Source: Bacteroidota bacterium (lineage in GTDB: Bacteria > Bacteroidota > Bacteroidia > NS11-12g > UBA955). From it: DNA of 64,000 nucleotides. The stretch lies in the NCBI GenBank assembly GCA_027621365.1, contig JAQCBH010000008.1, positions 1 through 64,000 of the forward strand, read 5' to 3'. The position numbers and the translations under genes are program-made. Under the pieces are notes generated by a model, which searched no databases, was not told where the DNA came from, and saw only the letters and a program-made list of their open reading frames with translations. Numbering within the stretch: the first letter of the stretch is position 1; the number at the start of each line of letters is the position of its first letter. Shown in pieces: positions 52,576 to 62,200 of this stretch.

Positions 52576-53756
52576 GCCAAATGATAGGGGCTGCTGGGTA
52601 GGCTCACCAATCGTTCATAAATGAATTGACTGTGGTTCAATTGTTCGGCCCTTGGGCTGCGCTTAAACATGGGTAAGGTGTGCAGCAATTCCCATGCTGG
52701 TCTACACATGAAATTCAAAGCGTTCGCTTCTTCCAAGAATTGATCGCGCTGTGATAGGCCATCGGTCAGCATTCCGCACAACCAATAATTGCAGGTTTGC
52801 CCTTGGGGCTCCTGCAAGAAGGTTAGGTTTAGTGGGTGGCTCTGCTTGAAGGTCTCTATCAAGGAATGGTATTGCTGGGCTAGGTCTCTTTTGACCTTGA
52901 GGAAGGCTGGCAATTGTTCCAGCTGGGCACACAACAAGGCTGCGTTGATGTTGGGCATTCGGTAGTTGTATCCCGTTTGATCATGAAAGAATTTCCAAGC
53001 ATGGGGCTGCTTGGCCTGTGTGGTCAAATGTTTGGCTTTCTTGGCCAATTCTGCGTCTTGTGTAAGAATGATTCCTCCACCGCCCGCCGTGATGGTTTTA
53101 TTTCCATTGAAACTCAAGGTTCCGAACATGCCGAAGGTGCCACTGTGTTTGCCATCGATGTAAGAACCCAGTGATTCAGCGGCATCCTCGATCAGGGCCA
53201 AGCCGTATTCTTGGGCTAGGTCTTGCAAGGATTTGACATCGGCGCAGAAGCCAAAACTGTGCATGGGGACGATGGCTTTTACCCGTCTTCCGCTCGCGTT
53301 GTGGACACATTCTTTTCGCGGATTGAGGCTACATTCTTCCCTTAAAAATTGAGCCACCGCTTCGGCTGATAATGAGAGATTCTTGGGGTCTATATCCAAA
53401 AACAAAGGCTCAGCTCCGGTGTAGGCAATGGCATTGGCCGTGGCTACAAACGAAAGGGATTGGGTCAGTACCAAGTCGCCTTTTTGAACCCCGGCAAGCA
53501 ACAAGGAAATGTGAAGGGCCGCGGTACCATTTACGCAGGCGATGGCGTGTGCTGAGCCCGTGAACGAGGCCATTTCCTGTTCGATTCGGTCTACAAAGGG
53601 ACCTACACTGCTGACAAAGGTGCTGTCTATGCACTCGTTCAAATAGGCCTTCTCATTGCCGTGAAAGGCGGGGGCATGCAGAGGAATGAACGTCGATGGG
53701 TCATCGCTGAACAAGGCTCGCATGGGCATGATGAGGTCGTTGAAAAGCACAGGCAT
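52572..53756 (-). CDS. legC: LegC-family PLP aminotransferase
   Basis: Predicted 394-aa DegT/DnrJ/EryC1 aminotransferase that converts the 4-keto sugar from LegB to the 4-amino sugar. ATG 53756 gives MPVLFNDLIMPMR then FIPLHAPAFHGNEKAYLNEC, the typical LegC start. The PLP lysine is in SFNGNKTITAGGGGIIL; VNGTAALHISLLLAGV and IEDAAESLGSYIDGKHSGTF are standard. First gene of the operon (legC-legG-ptmE-legF-GT-legB). The TATTTTTG box lies 16 nt upstream. Confidence 0.88.
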   Translation of the reverse strand: MPVLFNDLIMPMRALFSDDPSTFIPLHAPAFHGNEKAYLNECIDSTFVSSVGPFVDRIEQEMASFTGSAHAIACVNGTAALHISLLLAGVQKGDLVLTQSLSFVATANAIAYTGAEPLFLDIDPKNLSLSAEAVAQFLREECSLNPRKECVHNASGRRVKAIVPMHSFGFCADVKSLQDLAQEYGLALIEDAAESLGSYIDGKHSGTFGMFGTLSFNGNKTITAGGGGIILTQDAELAKKAKHLTTQAKQPHAWKFFHDQTGYNYRMPNINAALLCAQLEQLPAFLKVKRDLAQQYHSLIETFKQSHPLNLTFLQEPQGQTCNYWLCGMLTDGLSQRDQFLEEANALNFMCRPAWELLHTLPMFKRSPRAEQLNHSQFIYERLVSLPSSPYHLA

Positions 53757-53772
53757 GGGCTTCAGGGCAAAG

Positions 53773-53780
53773 CAAAAATA
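53773..53780 (-). promoter_or_regulatory. -7 box TATTTTTG for the nonulosonate operon
   Basis: TAnnTTTG match on the minus strand, 16 nt before ATG 53756 of legC; excludes the in-frame upstream starts. Confidence 0.6.
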
Positions 53781-53833
53781 ACGGCAGATGTGGCATAAAT
53801 GGTGGATTTGGTTTCCATTTCGCCCGGCTGGCA

Positions 53834-53841
53834 TACATTTG
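53834..53841 (+). promoter_or_regulatory. -7 box TACATTTG for adk
   Basis: TAnnTTTG match 11 nt before ATG 53853. Confidence 0.62.
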
Positions 53842-53852
53842 CAGCTTCACGT

Positions 53853-54431
53853 ATGTTCAATTTGATTCTATTTGGCCCTCCAGGGGCAGGTAAGGGCACC
53901 CAGAGTGAGCGCTTGTTGGAAAAATACCAATTGGCCCACATTTCAACGGGTGACTTGTTGAGAGCAGAACGCGCGGCCGGAACCCAGTTAGGGGTGCAGG
54001 CCAATGAATACATTGCCAAGGGCGAATTGGTTCCAGATGCAGTGGTTATTGGCATGGTTCGCAATTACATTTTGGAGCATACCGATGCCAGCGGGTTCAT
54101 TTTTGATGGATTTCCTCGCACAGTGGCCCAAGCAGAAGCCCTTGATACCATGCTTAAAGAATTTGGAGCGGGTATTGATGTGGTTTTGGGCTTGGAAGTA
54201 GAAGAAGATGAATTGGTCAAGCGATTGTTGCTGAGAGGTCAAAGCTCAGGGCGTGCCGATGATCAAAGCGAAGAAACCATTCGCAATCGCTTCCAAGAAT
54301 ACATGAACAAAACCCTTCCCTTGCAGTCGTTCTACACCGAGCAAGACAAGTACAGCGGTGTGCCAGGAATGGGGGAGATCGAGACCATTTTTGGTGATCT
54401 CTGCAGCCAAATCGACCAAGTTCGCGCATGA
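53853..54431 (+). CDS. adk: adenylate kinase
   Basis: Predicted 192-aa kinase (ATP + AMP = 2 ADP). P-loop FGPPGAGKGTQ (residues 7-17), HISTGDLLRAE, FIFDGFPRTVAQAEAL, and a short LID (GQSSGRADDQSEETIRNR) without zinc cysteines, which fits the length. Start ATG 53853; the longer frame from 53799 contains the promoter. Stop overlaps the next ATG (ATGA at 54428). Confidence 0.96.
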   Translation: MFNLILFGPPGAGKGTQSERLLEKYQLAHISTGDLLRAERAAGTQLGVQANEYIAKGELVPDAVVIGMVRNYILEHTDASGFIFDGFPRTVAQAEALDTMLKEFGAGIDVVLGLEVEEDELVKRLLLRGQSSGRADDQSEETIRNRFQEYMNKTLPLQSFYTEQDKYSGVPGMGEIETIFGDLCSQIDQVRA

Positions 54432-55222
54432 GCTGGCAGCCCTTCGAAGACTTAAACCTTCAAGGATTTAAGCCTTCTTGGGTCTTTTTGGATTTGGACA
54501 ATACCTTATGGGATTTTGACGGCAATGCCGAAGAGGCTTTGCATGTCTTGTTTCAGCGCCATGCGATTCAAGAACACACAGGCGCTACGGCTGAAGATTT
54601 TGTAAGAGTTTACAACCGCATCAATCACGAATATTGGGCTCGGTACGAGCGCGGAGAGGTGAGCAAAGAGGTGTTGCGCAGCGCTCGATTCACCGATTCT
54701 TTTCGTGAGCTGAACTACCCGGAATCATTGATTCCCGATGGCATATGGAAGGAGTATTTGGACATCTGTCCAGTTCTGACCCGTTTGATGCCCGGTGCAC
54801 GGGATTTCGTTGAAGCCATCGCTCCTCATTACAAATTGGCCATTCTGACCAATGGATTTGAACAAACCCAACAAACCAAGTTGGCCTGTTGCGGGTTGGG
54901 GGAGTACTTTGAATTTATGCTGTCAAGCGAAGGTCTGGGTCACGCCAAGCCTAGCCCACTGTTTTTTGAGGCTGCTTTGAGCAAAGCTCAAGCAGATGCT
55001 CATGATTGTTTATACGTAGGTGATACGTTTCGAACCGATGTGATCGGTGGAGTAGAGTCAGGGATACGAACGGCTTGGTACTTGAGAGAGCGAGAAGTGG
55101 TCCAAGCAGAAATGGAGGACTCAGCCGAGTGGAAGAACTGGCAGCCTGCTCTTTCTTCCTTGTATTTGGGTAGTTTTCAACATTTGCCACAGCTTCAGCA
55201 GACCTTGCTGACAGGGATTTGA
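54428..55222 (+). CDS. yjjG: YjjG-type HAD nucleotidase
   Basis: Predicted 264-aa HAD-superfamily phosphatase, noncanonical pyrimidine nucleotidase (YjjG) group. Motif I FLDLDNTLWDFDGNAEEAL (nucleophile Asp in DLDNT), motif II ILTNGFEQTQQTK, motif III/IV HAKPSPLFFEAALSKA and YVGDTFRTDVIGG. Hydrolyses nucleoside monophosphates, possibly house-cleaning. Translationally coupled to adk, another nucleotide enzyme. Confidence 0.88.
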   Translation: MSWQPFEDLNLQGFKPSWVFLDLDNTLWDFDGNAEEALHVLFQRHAIQEHTGATAEDFVRVYNRINHEYWARYERGEVSKEVLRSARFTDSFRELNYPESLIPDGIWKEYLDICPVLTRLMPGARDFVEAIAPHYKLAILTNGFEQTQQTKLACCGLGEYFEFMLSSEGLGHAKPSPLFFEAALSKAQADAHDCLYVGDTFRTDVIGGVESGIRTAWYLREREVVQAEMEDSAEWKNWQPALSSLYLGSFQHLPQLQQTLLTGI

Positions 55223-55245
55223 CCTCAACGGACTCAGCCTTCAAT

Positions 55246-55253
55246 TATATTTG
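55246..55253 (+). promoter_or_regulatory. -7 box TATATTTG for the T9SS type A protein
   Basis: TAnnTTTG match 4 nt before ATG 55258. Confidence 0.68.
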
Positions 55254-55257
55254 TAGC

Positions 55258-55941
55258 ATGAACTTACGCAAAATAGCTGTTGCCTTGGTGGCTAACTTGG
55301 CTTTGTCAACAGCCGCTTTCGCTCAAGATTTTGATCTGCAAGGCGGTTCCAATACCCGAGATTTCTATCCTGAATCGTCTGGATACATGGATTGTGACAT
55401 TCATATTACCAATAAACTTTCAACCCCTCTGATTTTGGAGTACAAGAAGGTTTTGGTTGATTTTCCCTCTGCTTGGGATGTTTCTTTTTGCGACAATCGC
55501 AACTGCTATGGGGTGTTCATCGAACAGGATACCATGTTTCCCATTGCTTCCCAGCAGGATGCGTATTTGAAAATCACGGTATTTCCCAACGGAGTAGCTG
55601 ACACAGCCATAGTGAAGTATGCGGTTTGGAATCGATACAATGAAAGTGCTATTGATACCTTGACTTACAACATCTATGTGCGTTGGTCTGCGGGTCGTGT
55701 CTCTTTGATGAGCGGGGATGTGGCTAGGGTTTACCCTGTGCCCGTGAGCGAAGTGTTGAATGTGGATTTGAGAGGAATTCGAGATGCCTCGATTTACGAT
55801 GCCATGGGTCGTAAAGTCATTCAATTGCCCGCTCAAGAGCAAGTTCAAATTCAAGTGGGATACTGGTCAGCGGGTATCTATACCTTGCGTTACGAAGAGG
55901 GAGATAATACCCTCAGCCAAACCTTTGTAGTAGGCCAGTAA
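55258..55941 (+). CDS. T9SS type A sorting-domain protein
   Basis: Predicted 227-aa secreted protein. Signal peptide residues 1-20 (STAAFAQ). Middle region (25-145) beta-rich with CDIHITNKLSTPLILEYKK, similar to immunoglobulin-like adhesion modules but unassigned. The last ~75 residues are a type IX secretion C-terminal domain: VYPVPVSEVLNVDL, IYDAMGRKVIQL and AGIYTLRYEEGDNTLSQTFVV. Small for this class. Downstream a vWA-like membrane protein begins 9 nt later. Confidence 0.85.
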   Translation: MNLRKIAVALVANLALSTAAFAQDFDLQGGSNTRDFYPESSGYMDCDIHITNKLSTPLILEYKKVLVDFPSAWDVSFCDNRNCYGVFIEQDTMFPIASQQDAYLKITVFPNGVADTAIVKYAVWNRYNESAIDTLTYNIYVRWSAGRVSLMSGDVARVYPVPVSEVLNVDLRGIRDASIYDAMGRKVIQLPAQEQVQIQVGYWSAGIYTLRYEEGDNTLSQTFVVGQ

Positions 55942-55950
55942 GGCTTTGTC

Positions 55951-57912
55951 ATGGCGGGGATTGCCGGACTATGGGTTCTCGCTATTGTAGCATTGGCTGC
56001 AGCCGCAGCTTTTTTCCACTATTGGAACAGGCGTCAACAATCCATGTGGTGGCTCCCCATGGGGGCACGCTTCTTGGCCTATTCCCTGCTGGGCATGCTG
56101 CTTTTGAATCCCATCAGCGAAGGATTGAAAACGGAAAAGCGCAAACCCAAGGTTTGGGTAGTGCTTGATCGAAGCAGCAGTCTGCGCAATGATTCAGCGG
56201 CCATGAACGAATGGGTGCACCGTTTTCAAATGGAATGGGGGGAGAAAGTCGAATTGTCCCTATGTCGCTTGAGCGGAGCTTTGCAATTTGATTCTTCGGC
56301 CTATTTGGACCCCAGTCGATCTCGGCTGGATGCCCTATCAGAGTCTTTGACCTTTCAGCCGAATCCCATTGATGCGGTGGTCTTATTGAGCGATGGCCAA
56401 TGGAACGCAGGTGTGCATCCGCTGTATGCTTCTTGGCCCAATGAAACCAAATTGTATACGGTTCCTTTCGGAAATTCACCGACTCAGGCTCAATTGATTA
56501 TGGAGCGTTGGAACATGAACGCCGAGGTCAAAGTAAACGAGCCATTTCGATCGGAATGGGCCTATCGATGGTTAGGTGATTTCCCTTCTTCTTCCTCTTT
56601 GGTCGTCTCGCACAAGGGGAAGTCGCTAGGTAGAATGCCCTTGGGTCCCCGAATGGCGGCTCGATGTGAGATGGATTTAAAACTTTCAGAATTAGGGAAT
56701 CAAGTGTTGGACGCCCAAGTGGTGGATGCAGCGGGCAAGGTTTGGTACAAGGAGCAAAAAACCATTCGAGTGGTCGAGTCAGGGAAGAAAGTACTGCTGG
56801 TTTACGGCGAATTGCATCCCGACGTAGGAGCGCTAAGCAGGAGTTTGAAAGCCAGCAATGGGCATACGGTGATCACCCAATCGATGAAAGAACCCATTCC
56901 CGATGGTCTGGACTTGATCGTTCAATTTGGGCTCAACGCCAACCAGTTGAATCGATTGCCCAGCGATGTGCCTGTTTGGCATTTCCCAGCTCCGGAAGAG
57001 GCTAGTGCGTTGTTTGCTCATCGATCCAAACTTCAACTTCCTCAGTCGGGCGTGTGGCAAGGTTCTGCTTATTGGACCCCAGAGTCAGAGTCGTTCATCG
57101 AGGGCTTGGAAGAGTACCCTCCCTTGTACATGCCCGTGCTCAAAAGCGGGCCACTTCCTGAATCTTCTATTACCCTGAAGCAATATGCTCTTGGTGCCAG
57201 TACCTCCTTCCCTTTGGCTGTTTTTCAGCCCTATTTGGGTATGGACGAGGCCTGGTTTTTTGGCAAAGGTCTATGGCGCTGGAGAGCGACTTGTTATCGC
57301 CGAAACCAATCGTTTGATGCGTTTGATCGATGGGTGTTGTCAGTGGCAGCTCGGTTGATGGCCCAGGCGGGAGCTCGAAACGCCTTGCAACTAAGAAGCA
57401 TTCCAGAACAGCCTCGAGAGTCAGAAGCCTTTGCCGTGCGTCTTTGGAAAACGGGCCCCGATGGTCAAATGAGCGGTGAGGGGAATTTTGCTCTGAAGCT
57501 GGAAAAAGGGTCGGGCACAGGAACCTGGAATTTGGTGCAAGAAGCCAATTTGAGCCGCAATGCCGAGGTATGGCAGTCTGCATTTCAAGGCTTGGATACC
57601 GGTGATTATCGCTTGGTGGCTTCCTGGAGCAAGGGTAGCGCTAAGCTGGAGCAATCGCTGGCTTGGAAAGTGACTCTGCCGCCCGTCGAGCCTCAGTTGG
57701 GCTCAGATACGGCCTTGTTGAAACAGTGGGCCAGCGAACACCAGGGGGCCATGCTGCCCCATCCCTACAAAGGCGGAATTGAATTCCCGGAATCCCGCGT
57801 CGACGAAAGTTGGACCCAGTGGCCTTGGAGAGAACAAGGGCTGTTGTTGCTGATTTTGAGCTTTCTGCTCGGGACTGAATGGTTCTTGCGCAAATGGCTA
57901 GGCCATATTTGA
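55951..57912 (+). CDS. vWA-like membrane protein of unknown function
   Basis: Predicted 653-aa membrane protein. Two N-terminal TM helices (about 5-22 and 38-52), then a von Willebrand factor A-like region with VWVVLDRSSSLRND (degenerate MIDAS-type DxSxS) and AVVLLSDGQWNAGV. Long extracytoplasmic part, then a C-terminal TM (EQGLLLLILSFLLGTEWFLRK). It resembles BatA/'DUF4159-like' proteins in general layout, but I cannot assign a named family. The partners normally seen with Bat operons (MoxR, BatB-E) are not adjacent. Confidence 0.65.
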   Translation: MAGIAGLWVLAIVALAAAAAFFHYWNRRQQSMWWLPMGARFLAYSLLGMLLLNPISEGLKTEKRKPKVWVVLDRSSSLRNDSAAMNEWVHRFQMEWGEKVELSLCRLSGALQFDSSAYLDPSRSRLDALSESLTFQPNPIDAVVLLSDGQWNAGVHPLYASWPNETKLYTVPFGNSPTQAQLIMERWNMNAEVKVNEPFRSEWAYRWLGDFPSSSSLVVSHKGKSLGRMPLGPRMAARCEMDLKLSELGNQVLDAQVVDAAGKVWYKEQKTIRVVESGKKVLLVYGELHPDVGALSRSLKASNGHTVITQSMKEPIPDGLDLIVQFGLNANQLNRLPSDVPVWHFPAPEEASALFAHRSKLQLPQSGVWQGSAYWTPESESFIEGLEEYPPLYMPVLKSGPLPESSITLKQYALGASTSFPLAVFQPYLGMDEAWFFGKGLWRWRATCYRRNQSFDAFDRWVLSVAARLMAQAGARNALQLRSIPEQPRESEAFAVRLWKTGPDGQMSGEGNFALKLEKGSGTGTWNLVQEANLSRNAEVWQSAFQGLDTGDYRLVASWSKGSAKLEQSLAWKVTLPPVEPQLGSDTALLKQWASEHQGAMLPHPYKGGIEFPESRVDESWTQWPWREQGLLLLILSFLLGTEWFLRKWLGHI

Positions 57913-57922
57913 TCAATATCCC

Positions 57923-57930
57923 GACCTTTG
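57923..57930 (+). promoter_or_regulatory. -7-like box GACCTTTG for mnmA
   Basis: GACCTTTG, 4 nt before ATG 57935. Confidence 0.5.
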
Positions 57931-57934
57931 CAGC

Positions 57935-59128
57935 ATGGCTCGGGTAGTAGTCGGTTTGTCTGGAGGAGTCGACAGTTCTGTCGCGGCTGCCTTGCTTTTG
58001 GAAGAAGGGTATGAAGTCATTGGCTTGTTCATGCGAAACTGGAATGACGCCGCCGTTACTCTGGAAGATGAATGCCCGTGGATAGACGATTCTCGAGATG
58101 CCATGTTGGTCGCCGAAAAATTGGGAATTCCCTTTCAGGTTTTAGACCTGAGTGCGGCCTATAAGGAGCGAATTGTCGATTACATGTTTCGGGAGTACGA
58201 GCAGGGGAGAACCCCCAATCCCGATGTCTTGTGCAACCGAGAAATAAAATTTGACCTTTTCTTGAATCACGCCCTGTTGATTGGAGCCGATTTTGTGGCT
58301 ACCGGCCACTATGCCCAACGGGTAGAACAGAACGGGGAATATCGATTGTTGGCGGGCAAAGACGCCAATAAGGATCAAAGCTATTTCTTGTGTCAGCTCA
58401 GTCAAGCTCAGTTGGCCAAAGCCCTGTTTCCCTTGGGTTCACTTGAAAAGTCGGCCGTTCGTGCGAAAGCAGCAGATTTGGGCTTGGTGACAGCTCAGAA
58501 AAAAGACTCTCAAGGCCTTTGCTTCATTGGTCATGTTTCCCTGCCTGAATTCTTGCAGCAACAACTCAAGCCCAAACAGGGAAATGTGGTAGAAATAGAG
58601 GCCGATGCAACGCTTTTGTCTCGATGGTTGCACAACCGAAGTCTGGAGAATGAATCTAGCTGGGGGTTGCCTTTGTCGCCTGAAGATGGTCGGATTATCG
58701 GTCAACATAATGGTGCTCATTACTACACCATTGGTCAACGCAAAGGATTGAACATTGGAGGCATGGTAAAGCCTTTGTTTGTGTTGCAAACGGACGTGGT
58801 GAACAACGTGGTTTATGTGGGGCAGGGGGAAGACCATCCTGCGTTGTATAGCCCCTTCTTGAGGGTTCTTCATCAAGAGGCCCACTGGGTTCGTGAGTCA
58901 GCAAAATCAATCGTCCTTTCTAATGAGGGAGTAAAGTGCCGCATACGTTACCGGCAAGTCTTGTTGTCGTGTCGCTTGCAGGAAGATGAGCTTGGGTATG
59001 TGTTGGTTTTTGAACAGCCACAAAAAGCCGTAACTCCTGGCCAATTTTTGGCCGTTTACATAGAAGATGAATTGGTATTTAGTGGAGTGATCAACGACTT
59101 TCTTTTAAGTCTAGATTCTGCTGTCTAA
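57935..59128 (+). CDS. mnmA: tRNA 2-thiouridine(34) synthase MnmA
   Basis: Predicted 397-aa thiouridylase that activates U34 of tRNA-Glu/Gln/Lys with ATP and adds sulfur. PP-loop VVGLSGGVDSSVAAALL (residues 5-21), catalytic Cys100 in NPDVLCNREIKF and Cys196 in DSQGLCFIG, and the tRNA-binding TGHYAQRV segment; C-terminal barrel (HNGAHYYTIGQRKGLNIGG). The residues match those of characterised MnmA. Cytosolic, housekeeping. Confidence 0.95.
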   Translation: MARVVVGLSGGVDSSVAAALLLEEGYEVIGLFMRNWNDAAVTLEDECPWIDDSRDAMLVAEKLGIPFQVLDLSAAYKERIVDYMFREYEQGRTPNPDVLCNREIKFDLFLNHALLIGADFVATGHYAQRVEQNGEYRLLAGKDANKDQSYFLCQLSQAQLAKALFPLGSLEKSAVRAKAADLGLVTAQKKDSQGLCFIGHVSLPEFLQQQLKPKQGNVVEIEADATLLSRWLHNRSLENESSWGLPLSPEDGRIIGQHNGAHYYTIGQRKGLNIGGMVKPLFVLQTDVVNNVVYVGQGEDHPALYSPFLRVLHQEAHWVRESAKSIVLSNEGVKCRIRYRQVLLSCRLQEDELGYVLVFEQPQKAVTPGQFLAVYIEDELVFSGVINDFLLSLDSAV

Positions 59129-59216
59129 CGTTTTAATAGATAGTAGATTCAGATTAGGGTCATATTTTCATGACTAGGCAATGAAATGCTCATTTCTACG
59201 TCTATGCATACATAGT

Positions 59217-62200
59217 ATGCACACTTTGAAGATAGGGGCCCTTTTGGCCGTGTCGGTTTTTGCGTTGGTAGTTCCTGGCCATTCTCAAATTTCCTCTACG
59301 GGAAAAACATTCTACATGAGCTTCATGGAGATGGAAACGCGCTCAGGCGGTTATCCCGATTCGCTATTGATTTACGTGACCAGTGAATTCAATACCAAGA
59401 TCAAATTGGATAACCCACGAGTGGCAGGTTCCCTGCAAACCATCAACATCACCAAGAATACGGTGAACCGGGTGGCTGTTGATCCGCAGTTTTACTACCC
59501 CGTAGGATCGGAATTCAATGCCAGTGATCTGAATTCCAAACGCGGAATGCGCATCATCGCAGATGATCCCGTGAATGTGTACTGCATGAACTTGGAGCAG
59601 AACCGATCGGCAGCAACTTTTGTGATGCCTTATGAATCCGTTCCGACAGCGCCTGAATTTTTTGTGCCTTCTTATGTGCCCAATGTGCGTACAGGGTTTG
59701 GAGGTAACCGAAAGTACATGCAGAGTGAATTTGTCATCATCGGCATGGACAACAACGTCAAAGTTGAGATTACTCCTTCTTATGTAACAGCAGGTGGTAA
59801 AACAGCTGGTTCGTCCTATACCGTAACTTTGGCAAAGGGCCAGGTTTATCAAGTTCAAAGCGATAATGGGGATGGCAATACGGGATCTCCTCCGCAACAT
59901 AATCAAGTGGGAGGCGGGGCCATCGATGGTGATTTAACAGGAACCCGGATTCGAGTGGTTCAAGGTTGTGGCAAGATCAATGTGTTTTCAGGCAATCGTT
60001 CGGGATTTGTTGATCGAGCCGGTGGTACTTGCGGGGCCCTGGGTCGCGATCACATGTACACCCAAGTCATTCCTACCAATGCTTTGGGCAAGGATTATGT
60101 TTTGATGCCCTTCAAAGGTCAAACAGGTGGCTACGTATATAAAATTATCGCTGCACATGATTCGACCGATGTTTATATCAACGGTTCGTTTGTGATGCAG
60201 CTAAAGAATGCCGGTGACTGGCTGTACCGAAACGTGTCGGGATTGACAGCCACCTGTGTTAAAACTTCCAAGGGCGCATATTGTGTGCAATACATGAAGA
60301 ATGGCCGATGCAGTGGCTATGGAGGAAACCGTGGAGATGCCTCCATTTTGGTGATGCCTGATGCCACTCAACAGCTGCTAAAAACAGTGGTGGGTACAGC
60401 AACAACCAACAACATGAACTTGCATTGGGTCAACATCTTGGTACGCAAAACGGCGACCACAGCCGTTAAAGTGAATGGTTCATTCATTTCTTCCAACAAT
60501 TTCACCACCGTTTGCAACGATTATGCCTATGCCATGGTGCAAGTAGGCAACCCCAGTTACAATACCATTGAGTGCGATAGCGGAATGGTCTGCGTGGCTT
60601 ATGGCATTGGTCAATTCGAGAGTTATGCCTACTCGGCAGGAGCCTTGTTTGAGAACGTAGAATACGATTTTGACATCATTCGCAATACCAAGTGCCCGGG
60701 TGAAACGGTCACCATCAAAACCAAGAAAAGCTACAACAACGTAAAAGCGTATATGTGGAATTTTGGAGATGGGAATTCTGGCACGGGGCAAGAGGTCAAA
60801 CACAAATTTGAAAAGGTAGGAAGCTATTATGTGGTCTTGAAGATGGTCGTTCCTGGAAACTGCAACGTTGATGATACTATCTACCGAAGCAAAATTGTCA
60901 ACGTTTTACCCGGTCCTATTTTCAACTTCCCCGATACCACAGTGCAGTGTACAGACTCAGTGAATCTAAAATTCTCGGGCCCAGCGAACAATACGTTTTT
61001 GTATAAATGGCAAGATTCTTCTTCTGCTCAAACCTATACGGCCAAAGCTGAGGGAAAGGTTTGGTTAAAGATCCTGGATACGAGCACCAATTGCATCAAC
61101 ATCGATTCAACCCTGGTTTTGCGTGCTGACCCTATCATCGCCGAAATTTCTTACGACACTCTGAATCAGTGCGGCAAACAGAACTACTTCTCATTGTCCG
61201 ATTCAACCAAATTTAACAACGATGCCTTTGGTTGGGCGACTTGGGACTTGTTTGACTGGAACCGAAACTTGTTCGTGAAGAGTTCCGAAAAGCGTTTAAT
61301 GTATAGTTTTGATACGGCGGGCTCTTTTGACTTGAGGTACATCGTGAGCAGCAAATTGGGTTGTCGAGATACTCTAGATACGGCCTTGCTAGTCGAGAAA
61401 ATGCCCATCGCGAAAATCAACATTCCCCAAGATTACTATTGCCAATATGCTAAGGCTGATTTCTTGGATTCGTCCATCTATGATTTGGGAGTCTTGCGCG
61501 CTGTATGGGAATTCTCAGATGGCTCGCGGGATACGGCGGCTCCGTACTTATACAATTACCATTTCCAGACCTACGACACCTTCGATGTGCGCTTGATTGC
61601 AGAGTCGATCTATAACTGTCGAGATACAGCTGATTCAACCATCATAGTTCACCCTGCTCCTGTTGCAGACTTTACCATCAATATTGACAACCCCTGTTTC
61701 AAACAGAATTCCTTTGATTTTGATGACGCTAGTAGCATACCCTATGGTACTTATGATCACGCTTGGTTCTTGGAAGGAGCGCCAAACGCCTCTAGTTCCT
61801 TGTCGAATTACAAATTCAAGGACACAGGGTACGAAAAAGTCATATTGATTGCCGTTTCCGATCAGGGCTGTGCCGATACCATTGAAAAGTCGGTATTCAT
61901 TGCCACAGAACCCAAAGCAAAATGGACCATCACCGATTCCAATGTCTGCTTTGCTAGCCATTTCTTTGACTTGGAAGACAACTCCGAATCAGCTGAAGCA
62001 CCTAATGCCATGAATGCGAAGAACAACTGGTATTTTGGAGACGGTACGTCGGCGAGTGGAAGTCCTGTGAAGAAGAAGACCTTCTCCGCTTCGGGTATGT
62101 ACTTTGTCAAGTTGGTGGCCCAAACCAATTACGGATGCAAAGATTCAGCCGAGCGTATGGTGAATGTTCGGGATAATCCAGATGCGACCATAACTCCGGC

